A stretch of 64,000 bases of DNA from Microbacterium oxydans (GCF_000956525.1 NZ_JYIW01000023.1:124001-188000); one strand, 5' to 3'; positions 36,674 to 46,090 are shown, counted from the stretch's first letter. Notes: a model not told the origin generated them from the sequence alone. Program-made: numbers and translations.

Positions 36674-37927
36674 GTGAGCGAGAAGACCCGACGCCGCACG
36701 ATCGCGCGCCACGGCCAGCTGCCCACCCCGAGTTCCGTCAGCCAACTGCTGAAGTTCATCGCGATCGGCCTCGCGGTCGTCCTGGTGAGCGGGTTCGGTG
36801 TCGCCTCATACGTCCTGTACGACCTGTCGAGCACGGTCGCGGCGAACGCCGTCGAACTCGAGGGCCAGAAAGCCGTGCCGCCGGACATCGCCGAGTACAA
36901 GGGCGGCTTCAACATGGTCCTCGCCGGTGTCGACACCTGCGAGGAGAAGTACGCCTCGCTGTTCGGCGACCGTTGCAGCGGCAGTGACTCCGAGGGCTCG
37001 CTCAACGACGTGAACCTGCTGGTGCATGTCTCCGAGGCGCCGCGTCGCATCACGGTGGTCAGCTTCCCGCGTGACCTGATGGTGCCGATCCCGGAGTGCA
37101 CCGACGAGCAGGGGAATGTCCACTCTTCGATGAGCAAGCAGCCGCTCAACGTCGCGTACTCCGATGCAGGGCTCAACTGCGTGGTGAAGACGATCTCGGC
37201 GATCAGCGGACAGGATGTCCAGTTCGCGGCATCCGTCACCTTCGGCGGCGTGATCGAGATCACGAACGCGATCGGCGGCGTCGACGTATGCCTGGCGAGT
37301 CCGATCAAGGACCGCTACACCGGCCTCGACATGGCCGCGGGCACACACACGGTCGAGGGGCTGCAGGCGCTCCAGTTCCTCCGGACGCGACACGGAGTCG
37401 GAGACGGCAGCGACCTCGGCCGTATCGGCAATCAGCAGCAGTACATGTCGAGCCTTGCCCGCAAGCTCATCAGCGGCGAGGTGCTCGGCAACGTTCCGGT
37501 CATGCTCAAGCTGGCCAACACGGCGCTCAGCAACCTCGAGCCGAGCACCTCGCTCGCGAACAACCCGATGACGATCGTGCAGATAGCTCTCGCGGTCAAG
37601 GAAGTCCCGTTCGAAGACATCGTCTTCGTGCAGTATCCGACCGGCACGGATTCGGCGAACCCCAACAAGGTGGTCCCGAACTACAACGCCGCCGAGGCCC
37701 TGTGGGACGCGCTGGAGGCGAACGCGCAACTGCAGATCACGCACGAGAACACCAAGAGCGACGGTGTCGTCGTCGAGGAAGCGGCTCCGGTCGACCCCGG
37801 TACGACGCCGACCGAGGGTGCAGTGCCGGATCCTTCGGCCACGCCCGACAACGTCGTTGCGCTGCCGAACGCGATCAAGGGCAACTCCGCGGCCCAGCAG
37901 ACCTGCTCGAACGGCAATGTCCGCTAG
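36674..37927 (+). CDS. LCP (LytR-CpsA-Psr) family cell-wall glycopolymer ligase
   Basis: The 417-residue type II membrane protein has a short basic N-terminus, a transmembrane helix near 24-46 and an LCP catalytic domain with SLNDVNLLVHV, VSFPRDLMVPIP and LQFLRTRHGVGDGSDLGRI, the Arg/Asp-rich phosphate-binding motifs. It would attach teichoic-acid-like polymers or arabinogalactan-type glycans to peptidoglycan. The tail is Pro/Thr-rich. GTG 36674 is used; the preceding bases are tRNA-Ser and its spacer. Confidence 0.9.
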   Translation: MSEKTRRRTIARHGQLPTPSSVSQLLKFIAIGLAVVLVSGFGVASYVLYDLSSTVAANAVELEGQKAVPPDIAEYKGGFNMVLAGVDTCEEKYASLFGDRCSGSDSEGSLNDVNLLVHVSEAPRRITVVSFPRDLMVPIPECTDEQGNVHSSMSKQPLNVAYSDAGLNCVVKTISAISGQDVQFAASVTFGGVIEITNAIGGVDVCLASPIKDRYTGLDMAAGTHTVEGLQALQFLRTRHGVGDGSDLGRIGNQQQYMSSLARKLISGEVLGNVPVMLKLANTALSNLEPSTSLANNPMTIVQIALAVKEVPFEDIVFVQYPTGTDSANPNKVVPNYNAAEALWDALEANAQLQITHENTKSDGVVVEEAAPVDPGTTPTEGAVPDPSATPDNVVALPNAIKGNSAAQQTCSNGNVR

Positions 37928-37991
37928 ACGCTCTGGTCATCAGGGGAGCCGCACCACTCCGCCTCCGTACAGCTCCTCCTTCCGTCGTCGG

Positions 37992-38198
37992 ATGAGTGTG
38001 CTGTTCTCGCCGCTCCGGGCGATCCTGTTCGGAGGAGCGATCATCTTCGCCATCGTTCTGAACATCGTCTTCATCGGCAACGGCGGAGCCCCGGAGTGGA
38101 TCGGCGTGCTCTCTGCGGTTCCACTGCTCGCATTCGCGGGATGGACGCTCGCGACTGACGCTTCACACCGTCGCGACGAGAAGGCCCGCGCGCGGTAG
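37992..38198 (+). CDS. Small membrane protein (68 aa)
   Basis: ATG 37992 opens MSVLFSPLRAILFGGAIIF. Two hydrophobic segments (about 9-27 and 38-54) surround GNGGAPEWIG, and the C-terminus is basic (SHRRDEKARAR). No named family. It is 64 bases after the LCP gene and possibly co-transcribed; the ribosome-binding site is weak. Confidence 0.6.
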   Translation: MSVLFSPLRAILFGGAIIFAIVLNIVFIGNGGAPEWIGVLSAVPLLAFAGWTLATDASHRRDEKARAR

Positions 38199-38240
38199 CG
38201 GACGAGTACTCCGGCGGCGCCCCTCACGGATGCGGATGGC

Positions 38241-38828
38241 TCAGCGACTGGCCTCGGGTGCTGCGGACTGGAGGGCGTCGATCAGCGCCTCCATGATGGC
38301 GGGCATGTCGATGCTCGGATCGATCATCCACTGCAGCTGCAGCCCGTCCGATGCGGCCTGGATGATGCGAGCCAGCGTCTCGGGGTCGAGTGTCGGCTGT
38401 CCGAGGCGCCCGGCGCCGAAGCTCTCCGCGAAGGTCTCCCGCATGTGCTCGCTGCGGTCGAGGAAGTACCGGTGGGCCGGATGCTCCGGGTCGGCCGCGT
38501 CGACCGCGAGGCGTGAGAACAGTGCGACGAGGCCTGGAACCTCGGTGTTGTGGCGGATGACGTCGACGAACCCGGCCTTCGCCTCAGCCGCATCCCGGAA
38601 GCTCAGATCCATGCCGTCGTGCTCATCGCGCTTGCGGAGCACCTCGGTGAAGAGCTCCTCCTTCGACCCGAAGTAGTGCAGGAGCGCTGCCGGTGTCACG
38701 CCGACGACCTCGGCGATCTCCTTGAGCGAGGCGTTCTGGTAGCCCTTCCGGCCGATCACCTCGAGCGCGCTCTCGAGGATCTCCTCGCGTCGTGCGACGC
38801 CTTTCGCATATGAACCTCGTCGTGCCAT
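38241..38828 (-). CDS. TetR-family regulator of the GH3 gene
   Basis: The 195-residue protein has a TetR helix-turn-helix (ILESALEVIGRKGYQNASLKEIAEVVGVTPAALLHYFGSK) in the first ~60 residues and a ligand domain after it. It is divergent from the beta-glucosidase gene; a palindrome overlapping that gene's promoter is its likely operator. Inducer unknown, plausibly a glucoside or aglycone. Confidence 0.88.
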   Translation of the reverse strand: MARRGSYAKGVARREEILESALEVIGRKGYQNASLKEIAEVVGVTPAALLHYFGSKEELFTEVLRKRDEHDGMDLSFRDAAEAKAGFVDVIRHNTEVPGLVALFSRLAVDAADPEHPAHRYFLDRSEHMRETFAESFGAGRLGQPTLDPETLARIIQAASDGLQLQWMIDPSIDMPAIMEALIDALQSAAPEASR

Positions 38829-38854
38829 GGTGTCAGCCTAATCCTGAACGTCGT

Positions 38855-38886
38855 TTGGAATCTAAAACTGAAAGGCATATAGTTTT
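38855..38886 (+). promoter_or_regulatory. GH3 promoter with TetR operator candidate
   Basis: TTGGAA (38855-38860) and TATAGT (38878-38883) are 17 bases apart, a good sigma-70-type promoter. The inverted repeat AAAACT...AGTTTT (38864-38869 and 38881-38886) spans the spacer and -10, where a bound repressor would block polymerase. Confidence 0.7.
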
Positions 38887-38922
38887 CGCAGGGACACCGC
38901 CGTCGCCCGCGAAAGGAAGACC

Positions 38923-41238
38923 ATGACCGACATCTCGGCATCCGATCTCACCCTCGAGGAGAAGGCATCGCTCACCAGCGGCGCCGACTTCTGGACCACC
39001 AAGGCCATCGAACGTGCTGGCATCCCCGCGGTCATGATGACCGACGGCCCGCACGGGCTGCGCAAGCAGGCCGGCGGCACCGACCACCTCGGCCTCGCCA
39101 GCAGCGTTCCGGCGACCTGCTTCCCGCCAGCGGTCGGCATCGGCTCGTCGTGGGACCCGGAGATCATCGAGCGGGTGGGCGCCGCGATCGGCGTGGAAGC
39201 CGCGATCGAAGACGTCGCCGTCGTGCTCGGCCCCGGCATCAACATCAAGCGCTCGCCGCTGTGCGGGCGCAACTTCGAGTACTTCTCCGAAGACCCGATC
39301 GTCTCCGGCATCCTCGGCGCGGCATCGGTTCGCGGCGTGCAGTCGCAGGGCGTCGGTACCTCGCTCAAGCACTTCGCCGCCAACAACCAGGAGTTCGACC
39401 GCATGCGGGCGAGCTCCGACGTCGACCCTCGTCCGCTGCGTGAGATCTACCTGCGCGGCTTCGAGCGCGTGGTGAAGGATGCATCGCCGTGGACCGTCAT
39501 GTGCTCGTACAACAAGCTCAACGGCGTCTGGACCTCTGAAGACCCGTGGCTGCTCACGAGCGTGCTGCGCGACGACTGGGGCTTCGATGGCCTCGTCGTG
39601 TCCGACTGGGGTGCGGTCAACGACCGCGTCGCCGGCGTCGCGGCCGGTCTCGACCTCGAGATGCCGGCCTCCGGTGGACGGACGGATGCGCAGCTGGTCG
39701 CCGCAGTGCGGGCCGGCGAGCTCGACGAGAGCGTGCTCGACACCGCGGCATCACGCGCGATCGACCTCGTGCGCAAGGCAGGGGAGCGCCCGGCAGTGAG
39801 CGGTCCGCTCGATGTGGACGCGCATCATGCCCTCGCCCGCGAGGCAGCCGGTCGCTCGATCGTGCTGCTGAAGAACGAAGCCCTTCGCGGGGCTCAGAGA
39901 CCCGATGCGGGACGGGAGCAGCGCGCGGTGCTGCCGCTCACGGCCGACCAGAAGGTCGCGGTGATCGGTGCGTTCGCGACCGAACCGCGCTTCCAGGGCG
40001 CCGGTTCCTCGCTCATCAACCCGACGCGTGTCGACACCGCGCTCGACGAGCTGCGCGCCATCGGCGGCGACACCGTGTCGTACGCACCAGGCTTCGCCGT
40101 GACCGGTGGCGTCGTCGCAGCATCCGGACGCTCCGCCGACGATCTTCGGGCAGAAGCGGTCGAGGTGGCCGCTGCCGCCGACGTCGCCGTCGTGCTGCTC
40201 GGGCTCCCGGCCGCCGAGGAGTCCGAGGGCTTCGACCGCGACCACATCGATCTTCCCGCCGATCAGCTCGCGCTGCTCGACGCCGTCATCGACGTGAACC
40301 CGAACACGGTCGTGGTGCTCTCCAACGGCGGTGTCGTCGCCCTGCCCTTCGCAGACCGGGTGCCGGCGATCGTCGAGGGCTGGCTGCTCGGCCAGGCCGG
40401 CGGCGGTGCCGTCGCCGATGTGCTGTACGGAGTCGTCAACCCCTCGGGGAAGCTCACCGAGACGGTTCCCGTCCGCCTGGAGGACAACCCCTCGTTCGGC
40501 AACTTCCCCGGCGAGTTCGGGCACGTGCGCTACGGCGAGGGCCTGCTGGTCGGGTACCGGTGGTACGACGCCAAGGGGCTCGAGGTCACCTATCCGTTCG
40601 GGCACGGGCTCTCGTACACGACGTTCGAGTACGGCGCCACGACGGCATCCGTGCGTGCGGACGGCGACATCGCCGTGCAGGTCGAGCTCACGAACACGGG
40701 AGACCGCGACGGTCGAGAGGTCGTGCAGGTCTACGTCGCTCCGGAGGCGTCGAGCGTGCAGCGCGCGCCGCGCGAGCTCAAGGCGTTCTCCTCGGTCGCC
40801 CTCGCCGCGGGTGAGAGCCGAACGGTCGAGCTGGTCGTCCGACGCGAAGACCTGGCCTACTGGGACGTGCGGGTCGACCGCTGGGTCGTCGAGGGCGGCG
40901 ACTACACGATCGACGTCGCAGCCTCCAGCCGTGACATCCGTTCGTCCGTCTCGGTCGCTGTCGCGGGCGACGATGTGCAGATCGCGCTGACGATGAACTC
41001 CTCGGTCGGTGACGTGCTCGCGCACCCGGTCGCCGGTCCCATCGTGATGGGTGCGCTCGGCGGCTTCATGGAGGAGCTCAGCGGCGCCGACTCGTCGGCG
41101 GCATCCATGATCCCGAACGACGAGGCGATGCAGAAGATGATGGCGTCATTCCCGATCGGCCGTCTCGTCGGCTTCCCCGGTGTCGATGTGACGTACGACC
41201 AGGTCGAGCAGCTGATCGCCGCTGCGAACGCGGGCTGA
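38923..41238 (+). CDS. Beta-glucosidase, glycoside hydrolase family 3
   Basis: The 771-residue protein has an N-terminal GH3 barrel (DGPHGLR; KHFAANNQEFDR; catalytic Asp in VVSDWGAVNDR near residue 228), a C-terminal sandwich domain (SIVLLKNE; ESEGFDRDHIDLP) and a fibronectin-III-like end (GREVVQVYV). No signal peptide, so it acts on imported beta-glucosides. Residues about 319-333, between LLKNE and VLPLT, look like an insertion and may be a decayed minisatellite copy. ATG 38923 has GAAAGGAAGA upstream. Regulated by the divergent TetR protein. Confidence 0.92.
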   Translation: MTDISASDLTLEEKASLTSGADFWTTKAIERAGIPAVMMTDGPHGLRKQAGGTDHLGLASSVPATCFPPAVGIGSSWDPEIIERVGAAIGVEAAIEDVAVVLGPGINIKRSPLCGRNFEYFSEDPIVSGILGAASVRGVQSQGVGTSLKHFAANNQEFDRMRASSDVDPRPLREIYLRGFERVVKDASPWTVMCSYNKLNGVWTSEDPWLLTSVLRDDWGFDGLVVSDWGAVNDRVAGVAAGLDLEMPASGGRTDAQLVAAVRAGELDESVLDTAASRAIDLVRKAGERPAVSGPLDVDAHHALAREAAGRSIVLLKNEALRGAQRPDAGREQRAVLPLTADQKVAVIGAFATEPRFQGAGSSLINPTRVDTALDELRAIGGDTVSYAPGFAVTGGVVAASGRSADDLRAEAVEVAAAADVAVVLLGLPAAEESEGFDRDHIDLPADQLALLDAVIDVNPNTVVVLSNGGVVALPFADRVPAIVEGWLLGQAGGGAVADVLYGVVNPSGKLTETVPVRLEDNPSFGNFPGEFGHVRYGEGLLVGYRWYDAKGLEVTYPFGHGLSYTTFEYGATTASVRADGDIAVQVELTNTGDRDGREVVQVYVAPEASSVQRAPRELKAFSSVALAAGESRTVELVVRREDLAYWDVRVDRWVVEGGDYTIDVAASSRDIRSSVSVAVAGDDVQIALTMNSSVGDVLAHPVAGPIVMGALGGFMEELSGADSSAASMIPNDEAMQKMMASFPIGRLVGFPGVDVTYDQVEQLIAAANAG
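39880..39906. repeat. Possible decayed minisatellite seed inside the GH3 gene
   Basis: CCCTTCGCGGGGCTCAGAGA at 39881-39900, followed by CCCGATG, resembles the serS seed with several changes. It coincides with a 15-residue insertion in a normally short GH3 loop. Weak evidence. Confidence 0.4.
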
Positions 41239-41253
41239 CCACCTGCGCGCACC

Positions 41254-41293
41254 ACGACGCCCCCTCCCGCTGCGCAGCGCGAGGGGGCGTCGT
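41254..41293. terminator. Bidirectional terminator between GH3 and rhaB
   Basis: ACGACGCCCCCTC (41254-41266) and GAGGGGGCGTCGT (41281-41293) form a perfect 13-bp stem, with GCTGCGCAGC folding in the loop. It separates two convergent operons. Confidence 0.85.
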
Positions 41294-41308
41294 CGCGGAA
41301 TGTGCGAC

Positions 41309-42709
41309 TCAGGCGCGCGGGTCGAAGCGCTGCGGCTCGTGCGTCGCGGCGACGAGGGCGCGCAACGCCTCGAGAGACGCGGGCGCCGCGCCGCGGGCGC
41401 GAGCCTGCACCAGCACGTTGCCCAGCGCCGTGGCCTCGACCGGTCCAGCCAGCACCGGCAGCCCGGTGCGGTCTGCGGTGGCCTGGCAGAGCAGCCGGTT
41501 CAGCGAACCGCCGCCGACGAGGTGGATGCTGTCGACGTCACGACCGGAGAGGTCGGCGGCGGTGCGCACGGCCTGCGCGAACGCGGCCGTGATCGACTCG
41601 ACGATCGATCGGGTGAACGCCGGCCGTGATGCGGGTGCGTTCGCGCCGAGGAGCGCCGCGATCCGCGCCGGCATGTCGCCTGGCGCGCTGAGCGAGGAGT
41701 GATCGGCATCGAAGAGGGCGACGTCGCCGGAGACGGCGGATGCGGCGGCGAGGAGCTCCGGCAGATCGATCGGCGATCCGTCCTCCGCCTCCCACGCGCG
41801 CACGGTCTCGCTCAGGAGCCAGAGCCCCGTGACGTTGTGCAGGAAACGGTAGCGGCCGTCGACCCCGAGCTCGTGCGTGAAGTTCGCCTCGCGCGCGGCA
41901 TCCGTCAGCACCGGCTCGGTCAGCTCGACCCCGACGAGTCCCCAGGTGCCGCAGGAGATGTACGCCGAGTTCGGTGTGCTCATCGGTACGGCGACGACGG
42001 CGGAGGCGGTGTCGTGCGAGCCCACCGCGATCACCGGCAGGTCCGCGCCGATGCGGGCGGCGACGTCGGGACGCAGCCGACCGATCACGGTGCCGGGGTC
42101 GACGAGCGGCGGGAGCACGGCGGTCGGGATGCCGAGGCGCGCGGCGAGCTCGGTGTCCCACTCGCCGTCGCGCACGCCGAGCAACCCGGTCGTCGACGCG
42201 TTCGTGCGCTCGGCGACGCGGACTCCCGTGAGCAGGAAGGCGAGCAGGTCGGGGATCAGCAGTGCGGTGTCGGCATCCGTCAGTCGCGCGTCGACGCGGT
42301 ACTGGTAGAGCGTGTTGAACGGCAGGAACTGCAGACCGTTGCGTCCGTAGAGCTCGGCGAACGGCGCCAGCTCGTGCACTTCGTCGACGCCGCGCGCGGT
42401 TCTGTCGTCGCGGTAGTGGAAGGGCTCGGCGAGCAGGTCGTCGCCGTCGAGCAGGCCGTAGTCGACCGCCCACGAGTCGATCCCGATGCTCTCGATCGCC
42501 GGCTCACGGCGTACGGCCTCGGCGAGCCCGTCGAGCACGTGCTCGACCAGCGCCGCGAAGTCCCAGTGCAGTCCGTCTTCGCGTTCGACGGGGCCGTTCG
42601 GGAACCGCGTGACCAGTTCCAGGTCGAGCGATGCGTCGCCGACCCGCCCGATCATGACGCGTCCGCTGGTCGCCCCCAGATCGACTGCGGCGACCGCGCG
42701 CACGCTCAC
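41309..42709 (-). CDS. rhaB: Rhamnulokinase
   Basis: The 466-residue FGGY-family kinase phosphorylates L-rhamnulose to L-rhamnulose 1-phosphate. AAVDLGATSGRVMIG is the phosphate-1 motif with the rhamnulokinase-type GATSGR; SIGIDSWAVDYGLLD, SHDTASAVVAVP, CGTWGLVGVELTEP and HLVGGGSLNRLLCQ follow. The GTG start (VSVRAV) is supported by GAGAGGTGAA upstream; a longer frame only covers the intergenic hairpin. Last gene of the leftward rhamnose operon. Confidence 0.93.
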   Translation of the reverse strand: MSVRAVAAVDLGATSGRVMIGRVGDASLDLELVTRFPNGPVEREDGLHWDFAALVEHVLDGLAEAVRREPAIESIGIDSWAVDYGLLDGDDLLAEPFHYRDDRTARGVDEVHELAPFAELYGRNGLQFLPFNTLYQYRVDARLTDADTALLIPDLLAFLLTGVRVAERTNASTTGLLGVRDGEWDTELAARLGIPTAVLPPLVDPGTVIGRLRPDVAARIGADLPVIAVGSHDTASAVVAVPMSTPNSAYISCGTWGLVGVELTEPVLTDAAREANFTHELGVDGRYRFLHNVTGLWLLSETVRAWEAEDGSPIDLPELLAAASAVSGDVALFDADHSSLSAPGDMPARIAALLGANAPASRPAFTRSIVESITAAFAQAVRTAADLSGRDVDSIHLVGGGSLNRLLCQATADRTGLPVLAGPVEATALGNVLVQARARGAAPASLEALRALVAATHEPQRFDPRA

Positions 42710-42721
42710 TTCACCTCTCCC

Positions 42722-42808
42722 TCGCCGACCGGCCCCTCTGTGTGCGAGCCACCCCGGTACGTGCTGCCCGGATGGGGGCCGCTCGCACACAAGGGGGTGG
42801 GTCGGCGA
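42722..42808 (-). repeat. Large stem-loop between the aldolase gene and rhaB
   Basis: CGCCGACC...GTGTGCGAGC on the left can pair with GCTCGCACAC...GGTCGGCG on the right: 8 bp plus 10 bp of perfect stem around a partly paired 9-base middle, with a ~31-base loop. It occupies nearly the whole 106-base gap and would be in the operon mRNA just upstream of rhaB. The role could be mRNA processing, attenuation, or a palindromic repeat. Confidence 0.75.
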
Positions 42809-42815
42809 CGGGGGG

Positions 42816-44852
42816 TCATCGGAGGAACGCGGCGGCGACGCCGGAGTCGACCGGGATGTGCAGGCCGGTCGTGCGGGTGAGCTCGGGGCCCGTCAGCACG
42901 TACACGGCATCGGCCACGTTCTCGGGCACGACCTCGCGCTTGAGGATCGTGCGGTTCGCGTAGAACTGGCCGAGATCCTCTTCCGCGACGCCGTAGGTCG
43001 CCGCACGGTTGGCGCCCCAGCCCGAGGCGAAGATGCCCGAGCCGCGCACGACGCCGTCGGGGTTGATGCCGTTGACCCGGATGCCGAACTCGCCGAGTTC
43101 GACCGCGAGCAGCCGCACCTGGTGGGCCTGGTCGGCCTTGGTCGCGGAGTAGGCGATGTTGTTCGGGCCGGCGAACACGGAGTTCTTCGACGAGATGTAG
43201 ATGATGTCGCCGCCGAGCTTCTGGTCGATCAGCACGCGCGCCGCGGCCTTCGACACCAGGAACGAGCCCTTCGCCATGACGTCGTGCTGCAGGTCCCAGT
43301 CCTTCTCGGTGGTCTCGAGCAGCGGCTTCGACAGCGAGAGTCCAGCATTGTTGACGATCAGGTCGACCCCGCCGAATGCGAGCACCGCCTCGTTCAGCGC
43401 GGCCTGGATCGCGTCGGCGTCTGCCACGTTCGCGGCGACGCCGATCGCGACATCGGTGTTCCCGAGCTCGGCCGCGGCGGCCTGAGCCTTCTCGAGGTCG
43501 AGGTCGGCGATGACGATGCAGGCGCCCTCGGCGGCGAGACGCGTGGCGATGGCCTTCCCGATGCCGGAGGCGGCGCCGGTGACGAAGGCGATGCGGCCCT
43601 GGTGGGACTTCGGCTTCGGCATGCGCTGCAGCTTCGCCTCCTCCAGTGCCCAGTACTCGATGGCGAACTTCTCGGCATCCGAGATGGGGGAGTATGTCGA
43701 CAGCGCCTCGGCGCCGCGCATCACGTTGATCGCGTTCACGTAGAACTCGCCGGCCACCCGGGCGGTCTGCTTGTTCGCGCCGTAGGAGAACATGCCGACA
43801 CCGGGAACGAGCACGATGAGCGGGTCTGCGCCGCGGATCACGGGAGACTCGGCCGAAGCATGGGCGTCGTAGTAGGCCTGGTAGTCGGCGCGGTACTCGG
43901 CGTGCAGCTCGTGCAGGCGTGCGACCTGCTCGTCGAGGGATGCCGCGGCCGGCAGGTCGAGGATCAGCGGCTTCACCTTGGTGCGCAGGAAGTGGTCTGG
44001 GCAGCTGGTGCCGAGGGCCGCGAGCTCCGGCGCCTTCTCGGATGCCAGGAAGTCGAGCACCTCGGGGGCATCCGTGAAGTGTCCGACCATGGCGCGGTCC
44101 TGCGAGGCGATCCCGCGGATCGTGCCGGCGAGGGCTGCGGCGCGATCACGACGCTCGGCCTCGGGCAATGCCTCGAACCCTGCGCGGACCCCGCCGAACG
44201 GCTCGGGCGCACCGTGCTCGGCGATGTACGAGGCTGCGGTGTCGATGATCCACAGCGAGTTCGCCTCTGCCTCGTCAGACGTGTCGCCCCAGGCGGTGAT
44301 GCCGTGCCCGCCGAGGATGCAGCCGATCGCCTGCGGGTTCTGCTTCTTGATCGCGGCGATGTCGAGTCCGAGCTGGAACCCTGGGCGGCGCCACGGCACC
44401 CAGACGACCTTCTCTCCGAAGATCGTCGAGGTCAGCGCCTCGCCGTCGGCAGCGGTCGCGATCGCGATGCCGGAGTCGGGGTGCAGGTGATCGACGTGCG
44501 CGGCATCCACGAGCCCGTGCATGGCCGTGTCGATCGAAGGCGCGGCTCCCCCCTTGCCGTGCAGGCAGTAATCGAAGGCCGCGACCATCTCGTCTTCGCG
44601 CTCGATGCCGGGGTACACGTCGACGAGCGCACGCATGCGGTCGAGGCGCAGCACAGCGAGGCCCTGCTCCTGCAGCGTGCCGAGGTCGCCGCCGGACCCC
44701 TTGACCCACAGCAACTCGACGGGCTGCCCGGTGACCGGATCGATCTCGGTGCCCTTCGCGGAGGTGTTGCCCCCGGCGTAGTTCGTGTTCTTCGGGTCGG
44801 CGCCCAGGCGGTTGCTCCGCGCGATCAGGGCGGCGGCTGTGGGGTTCGTCAT
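42816..44852 (-). CDS. Bifunctional rhamnulose-1-phosphate aldolase / lactaldehyde dehydrogenase
   Basis: The 678-residue fusion has an N-terminal class II aldolase domain (NYAGGNTSAKG near 20; VDAAHVDHLHPDSGIAIA with His zinc ligands; GHGITAWG) and a C-terminal SDR domain (RIAFVTGAASGIGKAIA near 430; catalytic YSATKADQAH). It splits rhamnulose 1-phosphate into DHAP and L-lactaldehyde and oxidises the latter, as in RhaE/RhaD-type fusions. ATG 44852 begins MTNPTAAALIARS; the longer upstream frame overlaps rhaI. Between rhaI and rhaB. Confidence 0.93.
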   Translation of the reverse strand: MTNPTAAALIARSNRLGADPKNTNYAGGNTSAKGTEIDPVTGQPVELLWVKGSGGDLGTLQEQGLAVLRLDRMRALVDVYPGIEREDEMVAAFDYCLHGKGGAAPSIDTAMHGLVDAAHVDHLHPDSGIAIATAADGEALTSTIFGEKVVWVPWRRPGFQLGLDIAAIKKQNPQAIGCILGGHGITAWGDTSDEAEANSLWIIDTAASYIAEHGAPEPFGGVRAGFEALPEAERRDRAAALAGTIRGIASQDRAMVGHFTDAPEVLDFLASEKAPELAALGTSCPDHFLRTKVKPLILDLPAAASLDEQVARLHELHAEYRADYQAYYDAHASAESPVIRGADPLIVLVPGVGMFSYGANKQTARVAGEFYVNAINVMRGAEALSTYSPISDAEKFAIEYWALEEAKLQRMPKPKSHQGRIAFVTGAASGIGKAIATRLAAEGACIVIADLDLEKAQAAAAELGNTDVAIGVAANVADADAIQAALNEAVLAFGGVDLIVNNAGLSLSKPLLETTEKDWDLQHDVMAKGSFLVSKAAARVLIDQKLGGDIIYISSKNSVFAGPNNIAYSATKADQAHQVRLLAVELGEFGIRVNGINPDGVVRGSGIFASGWGANRAATYGVAEEDLGQFYANRTILKREVVPENVADAVYVLTGPELTRTTGLHIPVDSGVAAAFLR

Positions 44853-44904
44853 GCGTGTCGTGTCCTTGGTTCGAAGTCGCGAGAGAGGTAAAGGAGCAGC
44901 GCGC

Positions 44905-46071
44905 TCAGGCGCCCCAGCCGGCCTGCACGCCGCCGACGCGGTCTGCGGCGATCTGCTGCTGGTAGCCGGATGCCGCGTACGCAGCCATCGGGTCGCCGGC
45001 GAGCCCGCGCGACTCCCGCCATTCCGCGAGTGCAGGGCGAACGTCGGTGTAGAAGGCGTCCATGAAGACGGCATTCGCGGCCAGCACGTCGCCGGACTTC
45101 TGGGCGGCGGTGAGTGCGTCGCGGTCGACGAGCAGCGCGCGCGCCGTCATCTCCTGCACGTTCAGCACCGAACGGATCTGGCCGGGGATCTTGTCTTCGA
45201 CGTTGTGGCACTGGTCGAGCATGAACGCCACGTCGGGGTTGTTCAGCCCGCCGCCGCGGATGACCTCGAACAGGATGCGGAAGAGCTGGAACGGGTCGGC
45301 CGCACCGACGATCAGGTCGTCGTCGGCGTAGAAGCGCGAGTTGAAGTCGAACGAGCCGAGCTTGCCGAGGCGCAGCAGCTGCATCACGATGAACTCGATG
45401 TTCGTGCCAGGAGCATGGTGGCCGGTGTCGAGGCAGACCATCGCCTTGTCGCCGAGTGCGCTCACCTGGGCGTACGACGTGCCCCAGTCGGGAACGTCGG
45501 TGTGATAGAACGCCGGCTCGAAGAACTTGTACTCGAGCACGAGGCGCTGGTCGTCGCCGAGGCGGGCGTAGATCTGCTGGAGCGACTCCTGCAGGCGGTC
45601 CTGGCGCCCGCGCAGGTCGGCCTGGCCGGGGTAGTTCGAGCCTTCGGCCAGCCAGATCTTCAGGTCGCGGCTGCCCGTGGCATCCATCACGTCGATGCAC
45701 GCGAGGTGGTGGTCGATGGCCTTCTGCCGGACTCCGGCGTCTTCGTGCGTGAGTGCGCCGAACTTGTAGTCGTCGTCCTGGAAGGTGTTGGAGTTGACGG
45801 TGCCGAGCTGCACGCCAAGGTCCTCGGCGTGCGCGCGCAGGTCGGAGTACGAGTCGACGACGTCCCACGGGATGTGCAGCGCGACGCTCGGGGCGAGGGC
45901 GGTGTAGGCGTGCACCTGCGCGGCATCCGCGATCTTCTCCCACGGGTCGCGCGGCGTGCCCGGCGTGCCGAACACCTTGAAGCGGGTGCCGGAGTTGCCG
46001 AACGCCCAGCTCGGGAGTTCGATGGCCTGCTGTTCCAGCACGGCGAGGTGATCGGGGGTGAGGACGGACAT
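44905..46071 (-). CDS. rhaI: L-rhamnose isomerase
   Basis: The 388-residue TIM-barrel isomerase converts L-rhamnose to L-rhamnulose with a divalent metal. PSVALHIPWDVVDSY, KIWLAEGSNYPGQ, LEYKFFEPAFYHTD, CLDTGHHAPGTN and DQCHNVEDKIPGQ match the RhaI (Pseudomonas-type) isomerase, distinct from E. coli RhaA. First gene of the leftward rhaI-aldolase-rhaB operon, with its own promoter and LacI-type operator. ATG 46071 follows a short GTG-ACA alternative; either start gives the same core. Confidence 0.92.
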   Translation of the reverse strand: MSVLTPDHLAVLEQQAIELPSWAFGNSGTRFKVFGTPGTPRDPWEKIADAAQVHAYTALAPSVALHIPWDVVDSYSDLRAHAEDLGVQLGTVNSNTFQDDDYKFGALTHEDAGVRQKAIDHHLACIDVMDATGSRDLKIWLAEGSNYPGQADLRGRQDRLQESLQQIYARLGDDQRLVLEYKFFEPAFYHTDVPDWGTSYAQVSALGDKAMVCLDTGHHAPGTNIEFIVMQLLRLGKLGSFDFNSRFYADDDLIVGAADPFQLFRILFEVIRGGGLNNPDVAFMLDQCHNVEDKIPGQIRSVLNVQEMTARALLVDRDALTAAQKSGDVLAANAVFMDAFYTDVRPALAEWRESRGLAGDPMAAYAASGYQQQIAADRVGGVQAGWGA

Positions 46072-46090
46072 TGTCACTCGCTTTCTGTAA

